Assembly (NCBI RefSeq): GCF_009745985.1
Contig: NZ_WFIX01000191.1
Coordinates: 248,001 to 312,000, forward strand
Length of the DNA stretch: 64,000 nucleotides
Direction of reading: 5' to 3'
Source: Microbacterium karelineae
GTDB lineage: Bacteria; Actinomycetota; Actinomycetes; Actinomycetales; Microbacteriaceae
Shown here: piece after piece, positions 15,575 to 24,085 of the stretch
How positions within the stretch are numbered: the first letter of the stretch is position 1
How the letters are laid out: every line of letters begins with the position of its first letter
Notes under the pieces: generated by a model
The model's database searches: none
Told to the model about the DNA's origin: nothing
What the model saw: the letters and a program-made list of their open reading frames with translations, nothing else
Made by a program: the position numbers and the translations under genes

Positions 15575-15823
15575 TCAGCACCGTTCAGCGGGCCCGGTGA
15601 CGAATCTGCACACGGTGACCCGGATCGACTCGCCGGCCTCGATCTGGTCGCCGGCCGGTGGCATCTGCGTCGAGACGAAGAACAGTCCGGGCCAGGCGAT
15701 CGTGCCGATCGGTGGGCCGTCCGGATCCATGCTCGCCAGCGCGAAGCCCTCCTCGGTGGCGACGTCGCGGGCATCCTGGAACGCCATGCCGACCACATTC
15801 GGCACGATTCCGGACGGGCGCAT
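15575..15823 (-). CDS. stand-alone PASTA-domain protein
   Basis: An 82-residue protein that is little more than one PASTA repeat: VPNVVGMAFQDARDVATEEG, then a strand region and AGESIRVTVCR. PASTA domains usually bind muropeptides or beta-lactams as tandem copies on kinases and penicillin-binding proteins. Here there is no kinase, signal peptide or membrane anchor. GGGAGG precedes the ATG. It lies between the Fic gene and the strong hairpin that ends the UPF0182 gene, at the right edge of the accessory island. It could be a fragment of a larger protein. Confidence 0.65.
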   Translation of the reverse strand: MRPSGIVPNVVGMAFQDARDVATEEGFALASMDPDGPPIGTIAWPGLFFVSTQMPPAGDQIEAGESIRVTVCRFVTGPAERC

Positions 15824-15853
15824 GCCGCGATCCTCCCACCCGCCACCCGCACA

Positions 15854-15894
15854 CGCCAGCGGCCCCGGGAATCATATCCCCGGGGCCGCTGGCG
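15854..15894. terminator. strong hairpin after UPF0182 gene
   Basis: CGCCAGCGGCCCCGGG (15854-15869) pairs perfectly with 15879-15894 around a nine-base AT-rich loop. It lies 13 bases past the UPF0182 stop. There is no long T-tract. Confidence 0.75.
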
Positions 15895-15906
15895 TTCCGT
15901 TCGAAA

Positions 15907-18834
15907 CTACTCCGACAGCTCGAGCAGCCGCTCGATCGCGTCGGTGAGGTCGGCGTCGGCCTCGGCGTAGGCGACCATGTCGCCGTCCTCGAGCGCCTGG
16001 GTCTTCGCCGCCATGGCCTCCTGTGCGTCGGCGAGGGCCTGCTCGTAGGTGTCCGTCGACGGCGGGGCCGGCTGGTCCGTGCCGCCCTCGTCGGGCTCGG
16101 CCGTTCCGGGGTCCTCGCCGTCGGGCTGCTCGCCCTCGCCTTCCTCGGGATCGACGGGAGTGATGTCCTCGTCACCCGTCTGCGCACCCGAATCGCCGCC
16201 GAACAGCTCATCGAGCGCCTCGGCCAGCGTGTCCTCGAAGGCGAGCTCATCGCCGAACGCGACGAGCACCTTCCGCAGCAGCGGGTACGACGTGTCGCGT
16301 GACGACTGCACGTACACCGGCTGCATGTACAGCAGGCCGTCGCCGACCGGCAGCGTCAGCAGGTTTCCGAGGCTCACGTTCGAATCACCGATCTGCAGGA
16401 CGTTCAGCTCCTGCGCGATCGACTGGTTCGAGTCGAAGTTGTTCTGCACCTGCCCCGGCGCCGGAACCGTGCTCGCCGAGGAGATCTCGAGCATGCGCAG
16501 CGTCCCGTAGCTGTCTCGAACCGTCCCAGCCTCGGATCCCGCGTTCGAGTCGACAGACAGGTACCCCATGAGCACCTGGCGCTCGCCGCCCTCCGGGATG
16601 AACGACGTGAACATCGAGAAGGTCGGGTCTTCCTGACCGGGCATCCGCATCGTCAGGTAGTACGGCGGCTGCAGCTCGGCGACGTTCGTCGGATCGGCCG
16701 GCGTCTCCCATGCGTTGTCCCGCTGGTAGAAGGCGTTCGCGGTGTCGACGTGGTAGGTGCCGAGCATCGCGCGCTGCACCTTGAACAGGTCGGTCGGGTA
16801 CCGCACGTGGCTCATGAGGTCGGCCGACATCTCGCTGATGGGCTCGAGCGTCGACGGGTAGATGTTCTGCCACGTCTGGAGCACCGGGTCGGTCTCGTCC
16901 CAGGCGTAGAGCGTGACGGATCCGTCGTAGGCGTTGACCGTGGCCTTCACCGAGTTGCGGATGTAGTTGACGTCGTCGACCAGCAGGTTGGGCTGCGGGT
17001 TCGACGAGTCGCTGATCGCCTGCGAGAGGCTCGTCTGCGACGAGTAGGGATAGGAGGCGCTCGTCGTGTATCCGTCGATGATCCAGACGATCTGTCCGTC
17101 GACGACGCTCGGGTAGGGGTCGCTGTCGAGCGTGAGGTACGGCGCGACCTTCTGCACGCGATCGCGCGGATTGCGGTCGTAGAGGATCTGCGATTCCGAG
17201 GTGATCTGATCGGAGAACAGGATCTGCTCCGACTGGAACTTCAGCGCGTAGAGCAGGCGGTGGAAGTAGCCGCCGATGCTCGGTCCGCCGTCACCGTCGA
17301 AGGTCGTCTTGACCTGGCTCGCCTCGCCGGAGCCTGTCGCGTAGTCGAGCTCGACGGGATCCGCGCCCTCCGGCGCGCCGACGATCGAGTAGGCAGGCGA
17401 CTGCTCGCCGAAGTAGATGCGCGGCTCGTACTCCATGTCGGTCAGGAAGCCGGAGGCGGGGATGTCGCCCTCGATGAAGACCGGCTCGCCCTCGTTGGTG
17501 CGCTCGTTGCCGCGGGCCGCGACCATGCCGTAGCCGTGCGTGTAGGTCATCGTCGTGTTGACCCAGCTCTGAGCCTGGGCGCCGAGGCCCGTCAGGTCGA
17601 GCTCGCGGAGCGAGACGACCGTGTCCTGCGTCTCGCCGTCGATCGTGTAGCGGTCGACATCGAGCGTGTCCTCGAACTGGTAGTACGGGCGGTACTGCTG
17701 CAGCTGCTGCACCGTCGGGCTGATGATGCCCGGATCCATGAGACGCAGCGACGCGGTCGTCGCGGCGTCGTCGCGCAGCTGGCCCTGCTCGGCCGTCGTC
17801 TCGGCCTCGTACTCGGTCGTCTCGATGCCGTCGAGCCCATACGCGGCGCGCGTCGCATCGACGTTCTTCTGGTAGTAGTCGAGCTGCAGGGCGCGCTCGT
17901 TCGGCGTGACCTGGAACGTCTGCACGCCCCACGGGAGGGCGATCGTCACGACGAGCGACGTGACGATGAGGAGCCCCGTCGCGACGAGCGGGTAGCGCCA
18001 GCGGCCGATCCACGCCGTCACGAGGAAGAGGATCGCGACGAGGGCCGCGACGATCGCGAGGATCGTCTGCCCCGGGATGAGCGCGTTCGCGGCGACGTAG
18101 TCGGGACCCGTGATGCGGCCCTGCGGCTCGATGAGCGCGGCGAAGCGGTCGATCCAGATGCTCGCGGCCTGCAGCAGCAGGTAGATGCCGGCGATGATCG
18201 CGATCTGGATGCGCGCGGGGCGCGAGATCGTGAGCTCGCCCTGGCCGACCCGGACGGATCCGTAGAGGTAGCACACGAGGGCCGTGACGAGCAGCGACAG
18301 CAGCACGACGGCCGAGGCGAAGCCGACGAGGCCCTGCCAGAACGGGAGGTCGAACATGTAGAACGACGTGTCGAGCCCGAACTGCGGCTCGGTCTCGCCC
18401 GAATCGACGCCGTGGATCCACATCCACGTGGTCTCCCACTGCGTCGACGCCGCGAATCCGGCGAAGAAGCCGAACAGCACGGGGATGCCCCACATGGCGA
18501 GGCGGCGCAGCGGCTCGACGACCTCCTGATACCGGTCGAGCTGCGAGCTGAGGCGCGCGTAGACCGGCCGCAGGCGGTAGGCGAGGGCGATCGACAGCCA
18601 GACGGGGACCGCCATGCCGATGAACCCGACGATGAACATCACCGCCCTCGCGAGCCACTGCGTCGTCAGCACCGTCGCGAAGTCCAGCTGTCGGAACCAC
18701 AGCAGCTCCGTATAGAGGCTCGCCAGTCCGAAGAACGCCATGAGGAGCACGGCGATGACGGCGATCGTCGCGATGACGATGCGCCGGGTCGGAGAGGGAG
18801 ATGTGGCCGAGTTCTGCGCCTGATTCGTGGTCAC
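15907..18834 (-). CDS. UPF0182 family large membrane protein
   Basis: A conserved actinobacterial membrane protein of unknown function. Seven hydrophobic segments fill about residues 18-330 (TIAVIAVLLMAFFGLASL near the N-terminus). A large soluble domain (about 330-890) and an acidic Glu/Asp/Pro-rich tail (about 890-930) with a short terminal helix follow. At 975 residues it has the usual length. GTG 18834 is chosen over ATG 18843 because TAGGAT ends seven bases before it and overlaps the ATG. It is followed by a strong terminator. Its neighbours (PDZ-S16 protease, zincin) are the same as in mycobacteria. Confidence 0.92.
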   Translation of the reverse strand: MTTNQAQNSATSPSPTRRIVIATIAVIAVLLMAFFGLASLYTELLWFRQLDFATVLTTQWLARAVMFIVGFIGMAVPVWLSIALAYRLRPVYARLSSQLDRYQEVVEPLRRLAMWGIPVLFGFFAGFAASTQWETTWMWIHGVDSGETEPQFGLDTSFYMFDLPFWQGLVGFASAVVLLSLLVTALVCYLYGSVRVGQGELTISRPARIQIAIIAGIYLLLQAASIWIDRFAALIEPQGRITGPDYVAANALIPGQTILAIVAALVAILFLVTAWIGRWRYPLVATGLLIVTSLVVTIALPWGVQTFQVTPNERALQLDYYQKNVDATRAAYGLDGIETTEYEAETTAEQGQLRDDAATTASLRLMDPGIISPTVQQLQQYRPYYQFEDTLDVDRYTIDGETQDTVVSLRELDLTGLGAQAQSWVNTTMTYTHGYGMVAARGNERTNEGEPVFIEGDIPASGFLTDMEYEPRIYFGEQSPAYSIVGAPEGADPVELDYATGSGEASQVKTTFDGDGGPSIGGYFHRLLYALKFQSEQILFSDQITSESQILYDRNPRDRVQKVAPYLTLDSDPYPSVVDGQIVWIIDGYTTSASYPYSSQTSLSQAISDSSNPQPNLLVDDVNYIRNSVKATVNAYDGSVTLYAWDETDPVLQTWQNIYPSTLEPISEMSADLMSHVRYPTDLFKVQRAMLGTYHVDTANAFYQRDNAWETPADPTNVAELQPPYYLTMRMPGQEDPTFSMFTSFIPEGGERQVLMGYLSVDSNAGSEAGTVRDSYGTLRMLEISSASTVPAPGQVQNNFDSNQSIAQELNVLQIGDSNVSLGNLLTLPVGDGLLYMQPVYVQSSRDTSYPLLRKVLVAFGDELAFEDTLAEALDELFGGDSGAQTGDEDITPVDPEEGEGEQPDGEDPGTAEPDEGGTDQPAPPSTDTYEQALADAQEAMAAKTQALEDGDMVAYAEADADLTDAIERLLELSE

Positions 18835-18841
18835 ACCGTCC

Positions 18842-18847
18842 ATCCTA
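18842..18847 (-). promoter_or_regulatory. leaderless -10 element (TAGGAT)
   Basis: TAGGAT overlaps the ATG at 18843 and lies seven bases before GTG 18834, which argues that GTG 18834 is the real start of the UPF0182 gene. Confidence 0.45.
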
Positions 18848-18885
18848 GGTGCGGTGCGGGTCGCGCCGGGCCACGGGAGGAGGTG

Positions 18886-20019
18886 TCAGTCGGTCGCGCA
18901 GGCCGGGAGCTCCGCTGCCCCACCGTCCGCGATCGCCTCCGTGGCGCTCACCGCGTCGTCGAGCGTGCCGACGCTGACGACCTGCAGGCCATCCGGTACG
19001 TGGCCGACTACCTCGTCGCAGTTGCTCGCGGGCGCGAGGAAGTAGGTCGCCCCGGCGTCGCGCGCGCCGTGCATCTTCTGCCGGATCCCGCCGATCGCGC
19101 CGACTGCGCCATCGGCCGTGATCGTGCCCGTTCCCGCGATCGCCTGCCCCCCCGTCAGCTCTCCCGGCGTCAGCACATCGATGATGCCGAGAGCGAACAT
19201 CGTTCCGGCGCTCGGACCACCCACATCGTCGAGCTGGATCGACACGTCGATCGGGAGGTCGTACGAGGTGCTGAGGCCGACGCCGATGATCCAGCTCTCC
19301 GCGCCGTCGATCTCGGCGAGCTGCGGCGTCACCTGCTCTGTGCGCTCCGCGCCGTCGCGCTCGATCGTCAGTTCGACGGGGTCGCCGTCCGCGGCGTCGA
19401 TCGCCTCGCGGAGCTGGTTCACGTCGTCGAGCGTCACGCCGTCGGCGGCGAGGATCCGGTCGCCCTCCTCGACGGCGCCCGTCGCAGGCGAGTCCTCGGT
19501 GAGCGAGACGACGCGGATGTCAGCGGGGACCTCGTAGCCGAGCTGCACGAGGGCCGCCGCGGACGCCTGGCTCTGGGAGTCGGTCATCATGGCGGCGTTC
19601 TGTTCGTCGCGCTGCTCCGTCGTCACGCCCTCGGGGAACACCGCGTCGATCGGCACGATCGCCCGCGACGCGTCGAGCCAGGCGAGCGCCAGCTCCATCC
19701 ACGCGATGGGGTGCTCGCGGTTGCCGACGACCTGCACGGTCGTGAGCGACAGGGTGCCGGACGTGTCGAAGGTCTCGGCGCCGTCGACCTCGATGAGCGG
19801 CACCTCCTCGCCGTCGTCGAGCGCGACCGTCCCGATCGTGTTGTAGACGGGGCCGGGCTGTTCGAGGACATATGACGTCGGGAGGAAGCTCATCACGAGG
19901 AGCGCCGCGAGCGCCGCAACGAGCGATGCGGCGCCGATCGCCGTCCTCCGGGGCAGACCGCGCGCCTCGCGCCGGGTGTCGTCGACCTGCGGGCCGGAGG
20001 CGTCGTCGAACAGCGTCAC
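18886..20019 (-). CDS. PDZ-domain / Lon-like S16 serine protease (YlbL type)
   Basis: A 377-residue membrane-anchored protease. One membrane segment (about 27-47) is followed by a beta domain, a PDZ domain (about 165-235) and a Lon-type proteolytic domain with the Ser-Lys dyad Ser270 (GGPSAGTMFALG) and Lys315 (GGIRQKMHGA). The frame stays open far upstream across the zincin gene, but GTG 20019 behind AAGGGAG gives the family N-terminus. It diverges from the zincin gene and precedes UPF0182 on the same strand, an order kept across actinobacteria. The substrates are unknown. Confidence 0.9.
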   Translation of the reverse strand: MTLFDDASGPQVDDTRREARGLPRRTAIGAASLVAALAALLVMSFLPTSYVLEQPGPVYNTIGTVALDDGEEVPLIEVDGAETFDTSGTLSLTTVQVVGNREHPIAWMELALAWLDASRAIVPIDAVFPEGVTTEQRDEQNAAMMTDSQSQASAAALVQLGYEVPADIRVVSLTEDSPATGAVEEGDRILAADGVTLDDVNQLREAIDAADGDPVELTIERDGAERTEQVTPQLAEIDGAESWIIGVGLSTSYDLPIDVSIQLDDVGGPSAGTMFALGIIDVLTPGELTGGQAIAGTGTITADGAVGAIGGIRQKMHGARDAGATYFLAPASNCDEVVGHVPDGLQVVSVGTLDDAVSATEAIADGGAAELPACATD

Positions 20020-20182
20020 GGAGGCTCCCTTCACGCGCCGGGCGGATCCGTCCCCGAGCGCGGCGTTCGCGGGAGGCGTACGGCTCTCGCGGCCGAGAGC
20101 CGCCTGAGGGGAGGCGCGTCCGATTAGCGTAGAACCTGATCCCGCGGAACTCGCTGAGGATCGCGGCGGAAAGGCGGCTGAC

Positions 20183-21574
20183 GTGAGCGACAACAATCCC
20201 GAGGACGACTTCCAGGAGATGCTGCGCCGCATGCTCGGCGGCGGCGAGGGATCCCCCTTCGGCGAGAGCGGCATCGACCCGGAGCAGCTGAAGAACATGG
20301 GGATCGACATGGATCCCGCCATGATGCGGCAGATGATGAGGGCGTTCCAGACGGCGATGTCCAGCCAGGGCGAGGGCATCTCGTGGGACTCCGCTCGCGT
20401 GGGCGCGCTGCACGTCGCGAACCAGGAGAGCCGCGGCGTCACCGCGGGCCAGCGCACCGATCTGGACCAGGCCTTCCACCTCGCCGATCTGTGGCTCAGC
20501 GAGGCGACGTCGATCGCCCCGACAGGCGAGGAACCCGAGGTCCTCACCCGCGGCGACTGGGTCGAGAAGACGCTCCCCGTCTGGCAGGAGATGGCGGAGC
20601 CCGTCGCCGAGAGCATCGCGGATGCCCTCACGGAGGCCCTGCGCACGCAGGCGCCCGAGGAGATGCAGCAGATGGTGCAAGGCGCGAGCAGGATGCTCCG
20701 CCAGGTCGGCGGGACCCTGTTCGCGACGCAGCTCGGGCAGGTCGTCGGGCGCCTGTCCAAGGAGGTCGTCTCCGGCGGCGACGTCGGGATCCCCGTGATG
20801 CCGGCGGGCGTCGCGGCCATCCTCCCGCAGAACTTCGCCGATCTCGGCGAGGGGCTCGAGGTCCCGGACGACCAGCTGGCGCTCTACTTCGCTGCGCGCG
20901 AGCTCGCGCATGCCCGGCTGTTCAAGCACGCGAAGTGGCTGCGGCTGCACGTCATGAGCCAGGTGACCGACTACGCGCGCGGCATCCACGTCGACACCGA
21001 GGCGCTCGACGACCTCGCCGCCCGCTTCGATCCGTCGAACCCCGAGGAGCTCCAGTCGGCCCTGCAGTCGGGCGCACTCCTCCCCCAGCAGACCGATGCG
21101 CAGCGCAGCGCGCTCGCACGCCTCGAGAACATGCTCGCCCTCATCGAGGGATGGGTCGATGTCGTCGCCGCCGATGCGACAGCACGCGTGCCGAGCCTCG
21201 ACCGGATCGCGGAGGCGACCCGCCGCCGCCGCGCCGTCGGCGGGCCGGCCCAGGACGCGCTCGGCGCGCTCGTGGGGCTCGAGCTGCGTCCTCGCCGGCT
21301 GCGCGAGGCCGCTGCCATGTGGCGCGCTGTGGGCGACGCCGTCGGCCAGCACGCGCGCGACGCGCTCTGGGACTACCCCGACCTCGTGCCGACGTCCGAC
21401 GACATCGACGACCCGTCGTCGCTCATCGCCCGTCTGGAGGCCGCGGCCCGCGGCGACGAGGCGCCCCGCGACGAGATGGACGATGCGCTGGCCCAGCTGC
21501 TCGCCGAGGAGAGCGGCGGATCCTCGGATGACGGACCCGCGGACGACGAGCCCGACGGACCTCGCCCCGTCTGA
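20183..21574 (+). CDS. zincin-like putative metalloprotease (PF10103 / TIGR03624 type)
   Basis: A 463-residue conserved actinobacterial protein annotated in other genomes as a zinc-dependent metalloprotease or putative hydrolase. The N-terminus is Met/Gly/Glu-rich (MMRQMMRAF). The central helical region contains LYFAARELAHARLFKHAKWL, which occupies the place of the zinc-binding helix, although a plain HExxH motif is not present, so enzymatic activity is uncertain. The C-terminus is acidic and disordered. It starts at a GTG behind GGAAAGGCGG and diverges from the PDZ-S16 protease. A hairpin follows the stop. Confidence 0.8.
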   Translation: MSDNNPEDDFQEMLRRMLGGGEGSPFGESGIDPEQLKNMGIDMDPAMMRQMMRAFQTAMSSQGEGISWDSARVGALHVANQESRGVTAGQRTDLDQAFHLADLWLSEATSIAPTGEEPEVLTRGDWVEKTLPVWQEMAEPVAESIADALTEALRTQAPEEMQQMVQGASRMLRQVGGTLFATQLGQVVGRLSKEVVSGGDVGIPVMPAGVAAILPQNFADLGEGLEVPDDQLALYFAARELAHARLFKHAKWLRLHVMSQVTDYARGIHVDTEALDDLAARFDPSNPEELQSALQSGALLPQQTDAQRSALARLENMLALIEGWVDVVAADATARVPSLDRIAEATRRRRAVGGPAQDALGALVGLELRPRRLREAAAMWRAVGDAVGQHARDALWDYPDLVPTSDDIDDPSSLIARLEAAARGDEAPRDEMDDALAQLLAEESGGSSDDGPADDEPDGPRPV

Positions 21575-21585
21575 TCCGTGGCCCT

Positions 21586-21616
21586 CCACAGGCGGATCCG
21601 CGAGATCCGCCTGTGG
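21586..21616. terminator. hairpin after zincin-like gene
   Basis: CCACAGGCGGATC (21586-21598) pairs with GATCCGCCTGTGG (21604-21616) around CGCGA, 12 bases past the stop codon. Confidence 0.65.
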
Positions 21617-21657
21617 ATAACCCTCCGCGCGCCCGCGCGGCCGGGGAGAATCGCCGC

Positions 21658-22518
21658 ATGGCGATGATCGAGCTCGACCCCGCGTATCCGGTGCTGTGGC
21701 GCGACGCCCGCTCCGTGCAGATCGGCGCGCGGCCCGCATTCTGGGTGCTGGAGGAACCTCCCTCCTGGCAGCTCGCGCTCCTCGAGTCGCTCGCGGGCGG
21801 CGTTCCAGCGGGGCGCATCGCGGGCGTGGCCGCCGCCCTCGGCGCCGACCCCGCCGAGGCATCCGAGTTCGTCGCTCGGCTGGCGCCCGTCCTGCGCGAG
21901 GTCGAGGTGCCGCACGAGATCTCGCTCGTCACGTCCGACCGCGTGCCGCACGATGCGGTCCTCGGCGTCTTCGACGCGCTCCGCGATGCGGGGCTCGTCG
22001 CGGTGCGCGCGACGGCCCGGGGCGCGGCGGCCGCCTCGCGCACCGCCGTGCTCGTCAGCACGGAGGTCGTGCCGCCGCACCTCGCGCGTGAGCTCATGGG
22101 CGCCGACGTCCCCCACGTGCCGCTCGCCCTCGAACCCCGGCGCGCGACCGTCGGACCGTTCGTCCGCCCGGGTGAGTCGGCGTGCCTCGCGTGCCTCTGG
22201 GAGCACGAGCGCGACAGGGATCCGGCGTGGCCCACGATCGCGACGCAGCTCGTGTCGCGTCCCCACCCCGAGCCGCCGACGCGCTCGCTCGCGACCGTCG
22301 CCGCCGCCCTCCTGCCGCGCGTGATCGCGGGCGTCGACGACGCGTCCGGCCGTTCCCGGTCCGTCACCGTGACGGGCGACGGGCACCGGCGATGGCGGTC
22401 GCATCGCCCACACGAAGCGTGTCTGTGCCGATCTCCTCGAGAAAACGCGACGGCTTCCGCGGCGATCGCCCGGATCCCGCCGACCAGGACAGCGACAGCG
22501 ACGTCTCGGCGCGAGTGA
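21658..22518 (+). CDS. cyclodehydratase-like / TOMM leader-binding-type protein
   Basis: A 286-residue protein resembling the short actinobacterial proteins annotated as TOMM precursor leader-peptide-binding or ThiF-related. The N-terminal VLWRDARSVQIG, the Cys pair ACLACLWEH (about 178-186) and a second pair HEACLC (about 255-260) would form a zinc site. No YcaO gene or precursor peptide is nearby, so a peptide-modification role is doubtful. The start is the ATG at 21658; an in-frame upstream Met lies in the terminator. The last 52 codons are antisense to the 3' end of uvrD2, and the tail after HEACLC is low-complexity. Confidence 0.7.
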   Translation: MAMIELDPAYPVLWRDARSVQIGARPAFWVLEEPPSWQLALLESLAGGVPAGRIAGVAAALGADPAEASEFVARLAPVLREVEVPHEISLVTSDRVPHDAVLGVFDALRDAGLVAVRATARGAAAASRTAVLVSTEVVPPHLARELMGADVPHVPLALEPRRATVGPFVRPGESACLACLWEHERDRDPAWPTIATQLVSRPHPEPPTRSLATVAAALLPRVIAGVDDASGRSRSVTVTGDGHRRWRSHRPHEACLCRSPRENATASAAIARIPPTRTATATSRRE

Positions 22519-24085
22519 TGCCGACATACGCGAGCCGGCGCTCCTCGTCGACGCCCTCGAGGGTCGATGCGTACGAGATGGGCAGCAGCCCCTCGGACGC
22601 TCCCACGAGGAACACGTGGGGCCATTCGAGCCCCTTCGCCGCGTGCAGGGTCGCGAGGGTCACCGTCCGCACGGCGGGCTCGTGCTGATCCTTCGCGCGC
22701 GCGAGCAGGCTGTCGGCGAACCCGCGCAGCGTCGCCTGCTCGCCCTCGTCCTCGGCGAGGCGGAGGATCGTCTGGCGCGCCTCCCAGGCGCCCCGCAGGG
22801 CGCCGCCCGCGTCGGGTGCGTCGTCGGTGTGGCCGAGCCCGCGCAGGACATCGCGCACGGCGTCCGCGAAGCCCTGGTCGGTGGGCGCCACGGCGGCCGC
22901 TCGGATCGCCATGATCGCCTGCCGCACCTCCGGCATGTCGAAGAAGCGCGTGCCGCCGAGCACGTTCGTCGCGATGCCCTGCCGCGCGAGCGCCTGCTGC
23001 AGGGGCGCCGACTGGGCGTGCGATCGATAGAGCACCGCGACATCGCCGGGAGCCGCGCGCTCCCCCGAGGCGCCGTCGAGGAGGTCGCGGATCCGACGGG
23101 CGACGCCGTTCGCCTCCGCCTCGTCATCGGCGTAGGCGGTGACGGTCGGATCCGGCGCGGGAGCCTCGCGGGTCGGCTGCAGCCGGAGGGCGCCGGGGCG
23201 GCCGCGCATGAGCGCGTTCGCGACGCCGAGGATGGGCGCCGCCGAGCGATAGTTGCGCTCGAGGCGCACGACGGTCGCATCGGGGTAGCGGGTGCCGAAC
23301 TCGAGGAGGAACCGCGCCTCGGCGCCCGTGAACGAGTAGATCGTCTGGCTCGCATCGCCCACGACGCAGATGTCGCGGCGCCTGCCGAGCCACAGCTCGA
23401 GCAGCCGGTTCTGCAGGGGCGACACGTCCTGGTACTCGTCGACCGTGAAATGGCGGTACTGTTCGCGGATCGAGGTGGCGACGCGCGGTTCGGACTCGAT
23501 CATCCCGGCGCACGCGAGGAGCACGTCCTCGAAGTCGAGTTGGCGCCGCTCGTCCTTGAGCCGCTCGTACGCCCGCATGAGGTCGGCGAGCGCGTCGGCG
23601 CCGATCGAGCCGACCGTGCGCCCGAGCGCGCGGTAGTCGTCGATCGACCGCATCGTCACCTTGCGCCACTCGATCTGCGACGCGACGTCGCGCAGCGTGT
23701 TCGTGTCGGGGCGGAGCCGCATCGTGTCCGCGGCGTGCGCGAGGAGGCGCACTTTGTTGTCGACGATCTTCGGCGCTGTGTCGCCCGCGACGGTCGGCCA
23801 GAAGTAGTTGAGCTGTGCGAGGGCCGCCGCGTGGAAGGTCCGCGCCTGCACGCCGACGACGCCCATCGCCCGCAGTCTGCCGCGCAGCTCTCCCGCCGCC
23901 TTCGACGTGAACGTCAGCGCGAGCACGCGGTTCGGGGTGTATGTCCCCTCTTCGACGCCGTACGCGATGCGGTGCGTGATCACGCGCGTCTTCCCGGTGC
24001 CCGCGCCCGCGAGCACGGCGACCGGGCCGCGCACGATCTCGGCGGCCTGCCGCTGGGCCGTGTCGAGGGCCTCGAGCGCGCTCAC
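22364..24085 (-). CDS. uvrD2: UvrD2-type SF1 DNA helicase
   Basis: An ATP-dependent 3'-5' DNA helicase of 573 residues. Visible motifs are Walker A AGAGTGKT (26-33), TVDEYQDVSPLQ (motif II), GDASQTIYSFTG (III), TLHAAKGLEWPHVF (V) and EERRLAYVGITRA (VI). It is shorter than mycobacterial UvrD2, and no C-terminal HRDC domain is visible. The GTG start overlaps the nudC stop (GTGA), so translation is coupled. It keeps the order adnA-adnB-nudC-uvrD2 known from mycobacteria. Its 3' end overlaps the opposite-strand cyclodehydratase-like gene by 155 bases. Confidence 0.93.
   Translation of the reverse strand: MSALEALDTAQRQAAEIVRGPVAVLAGAGTGKTRVITHRIAYGVEEGTYTPNRVLALTFTSKAAGELRGRLRAMGVVGVQARTFHAAALAQLNYFWPTVAGDTAPKIVDNKVRLLAHAADTMRLRPDTNTLRDVASQIEWRKVTMRSIDDYRALGRTVGSIGADALADLMRAYERLKDERRQLDFEDVLLACAGMIESEPRVATSIREQYRHFTVDEYQDVSPLQNRLLELWLGRRRDICVVGDASQTIYSFTGAEARFLLEFGTRYPDATVVRLERNYRSAAPILGVANALMRGRPGALRLQPTREAPAPDPTVTAYADDEAEANGVARRIRDLLDGASGERAAPGDVAVLYRSHAQSAPLQQALARQGIATNVLGGTRFFDMPEVRQAIMAIRAAAVAPTDQGFADAVRDVLRGLGHTDDAPDAGGALRGAWEARQTILRLAEDEGEQATLRGFADSLLARAKDQHEPAVRTVTLATLHAAKGLEWPHVFLVGASEGLLPISYASTLEGVDEERRLAYVGITRAETSLSLSWSAGSGRSPRKPSRFLEEIGTDTLRVGDATAIAGARRPSR

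Noticed and set aside
4912-15906. Second attachment-site repeat of the tRNA 3' end
   Set aside because: I read through the island for the T-arm/acceptor sequence and saw only a short chance match (CCCGCAAC near 10160), too short to call.
16750-19875. 1041-codon plus-strand open frame
   Set aside because: It is antisense to the UPF0182 and PDZ-S16 protease genes and is rich in Arg/Asp/Val repeats typical of high-GC shadow frames.
21612-21620. TGTGGATAA, a perfect DnaA-box-like sequence
   Set aside because: It is a single copy inside a terminator hairpin; there is no cluster, AT-rich region or dnaA/dnaN context for an origin.
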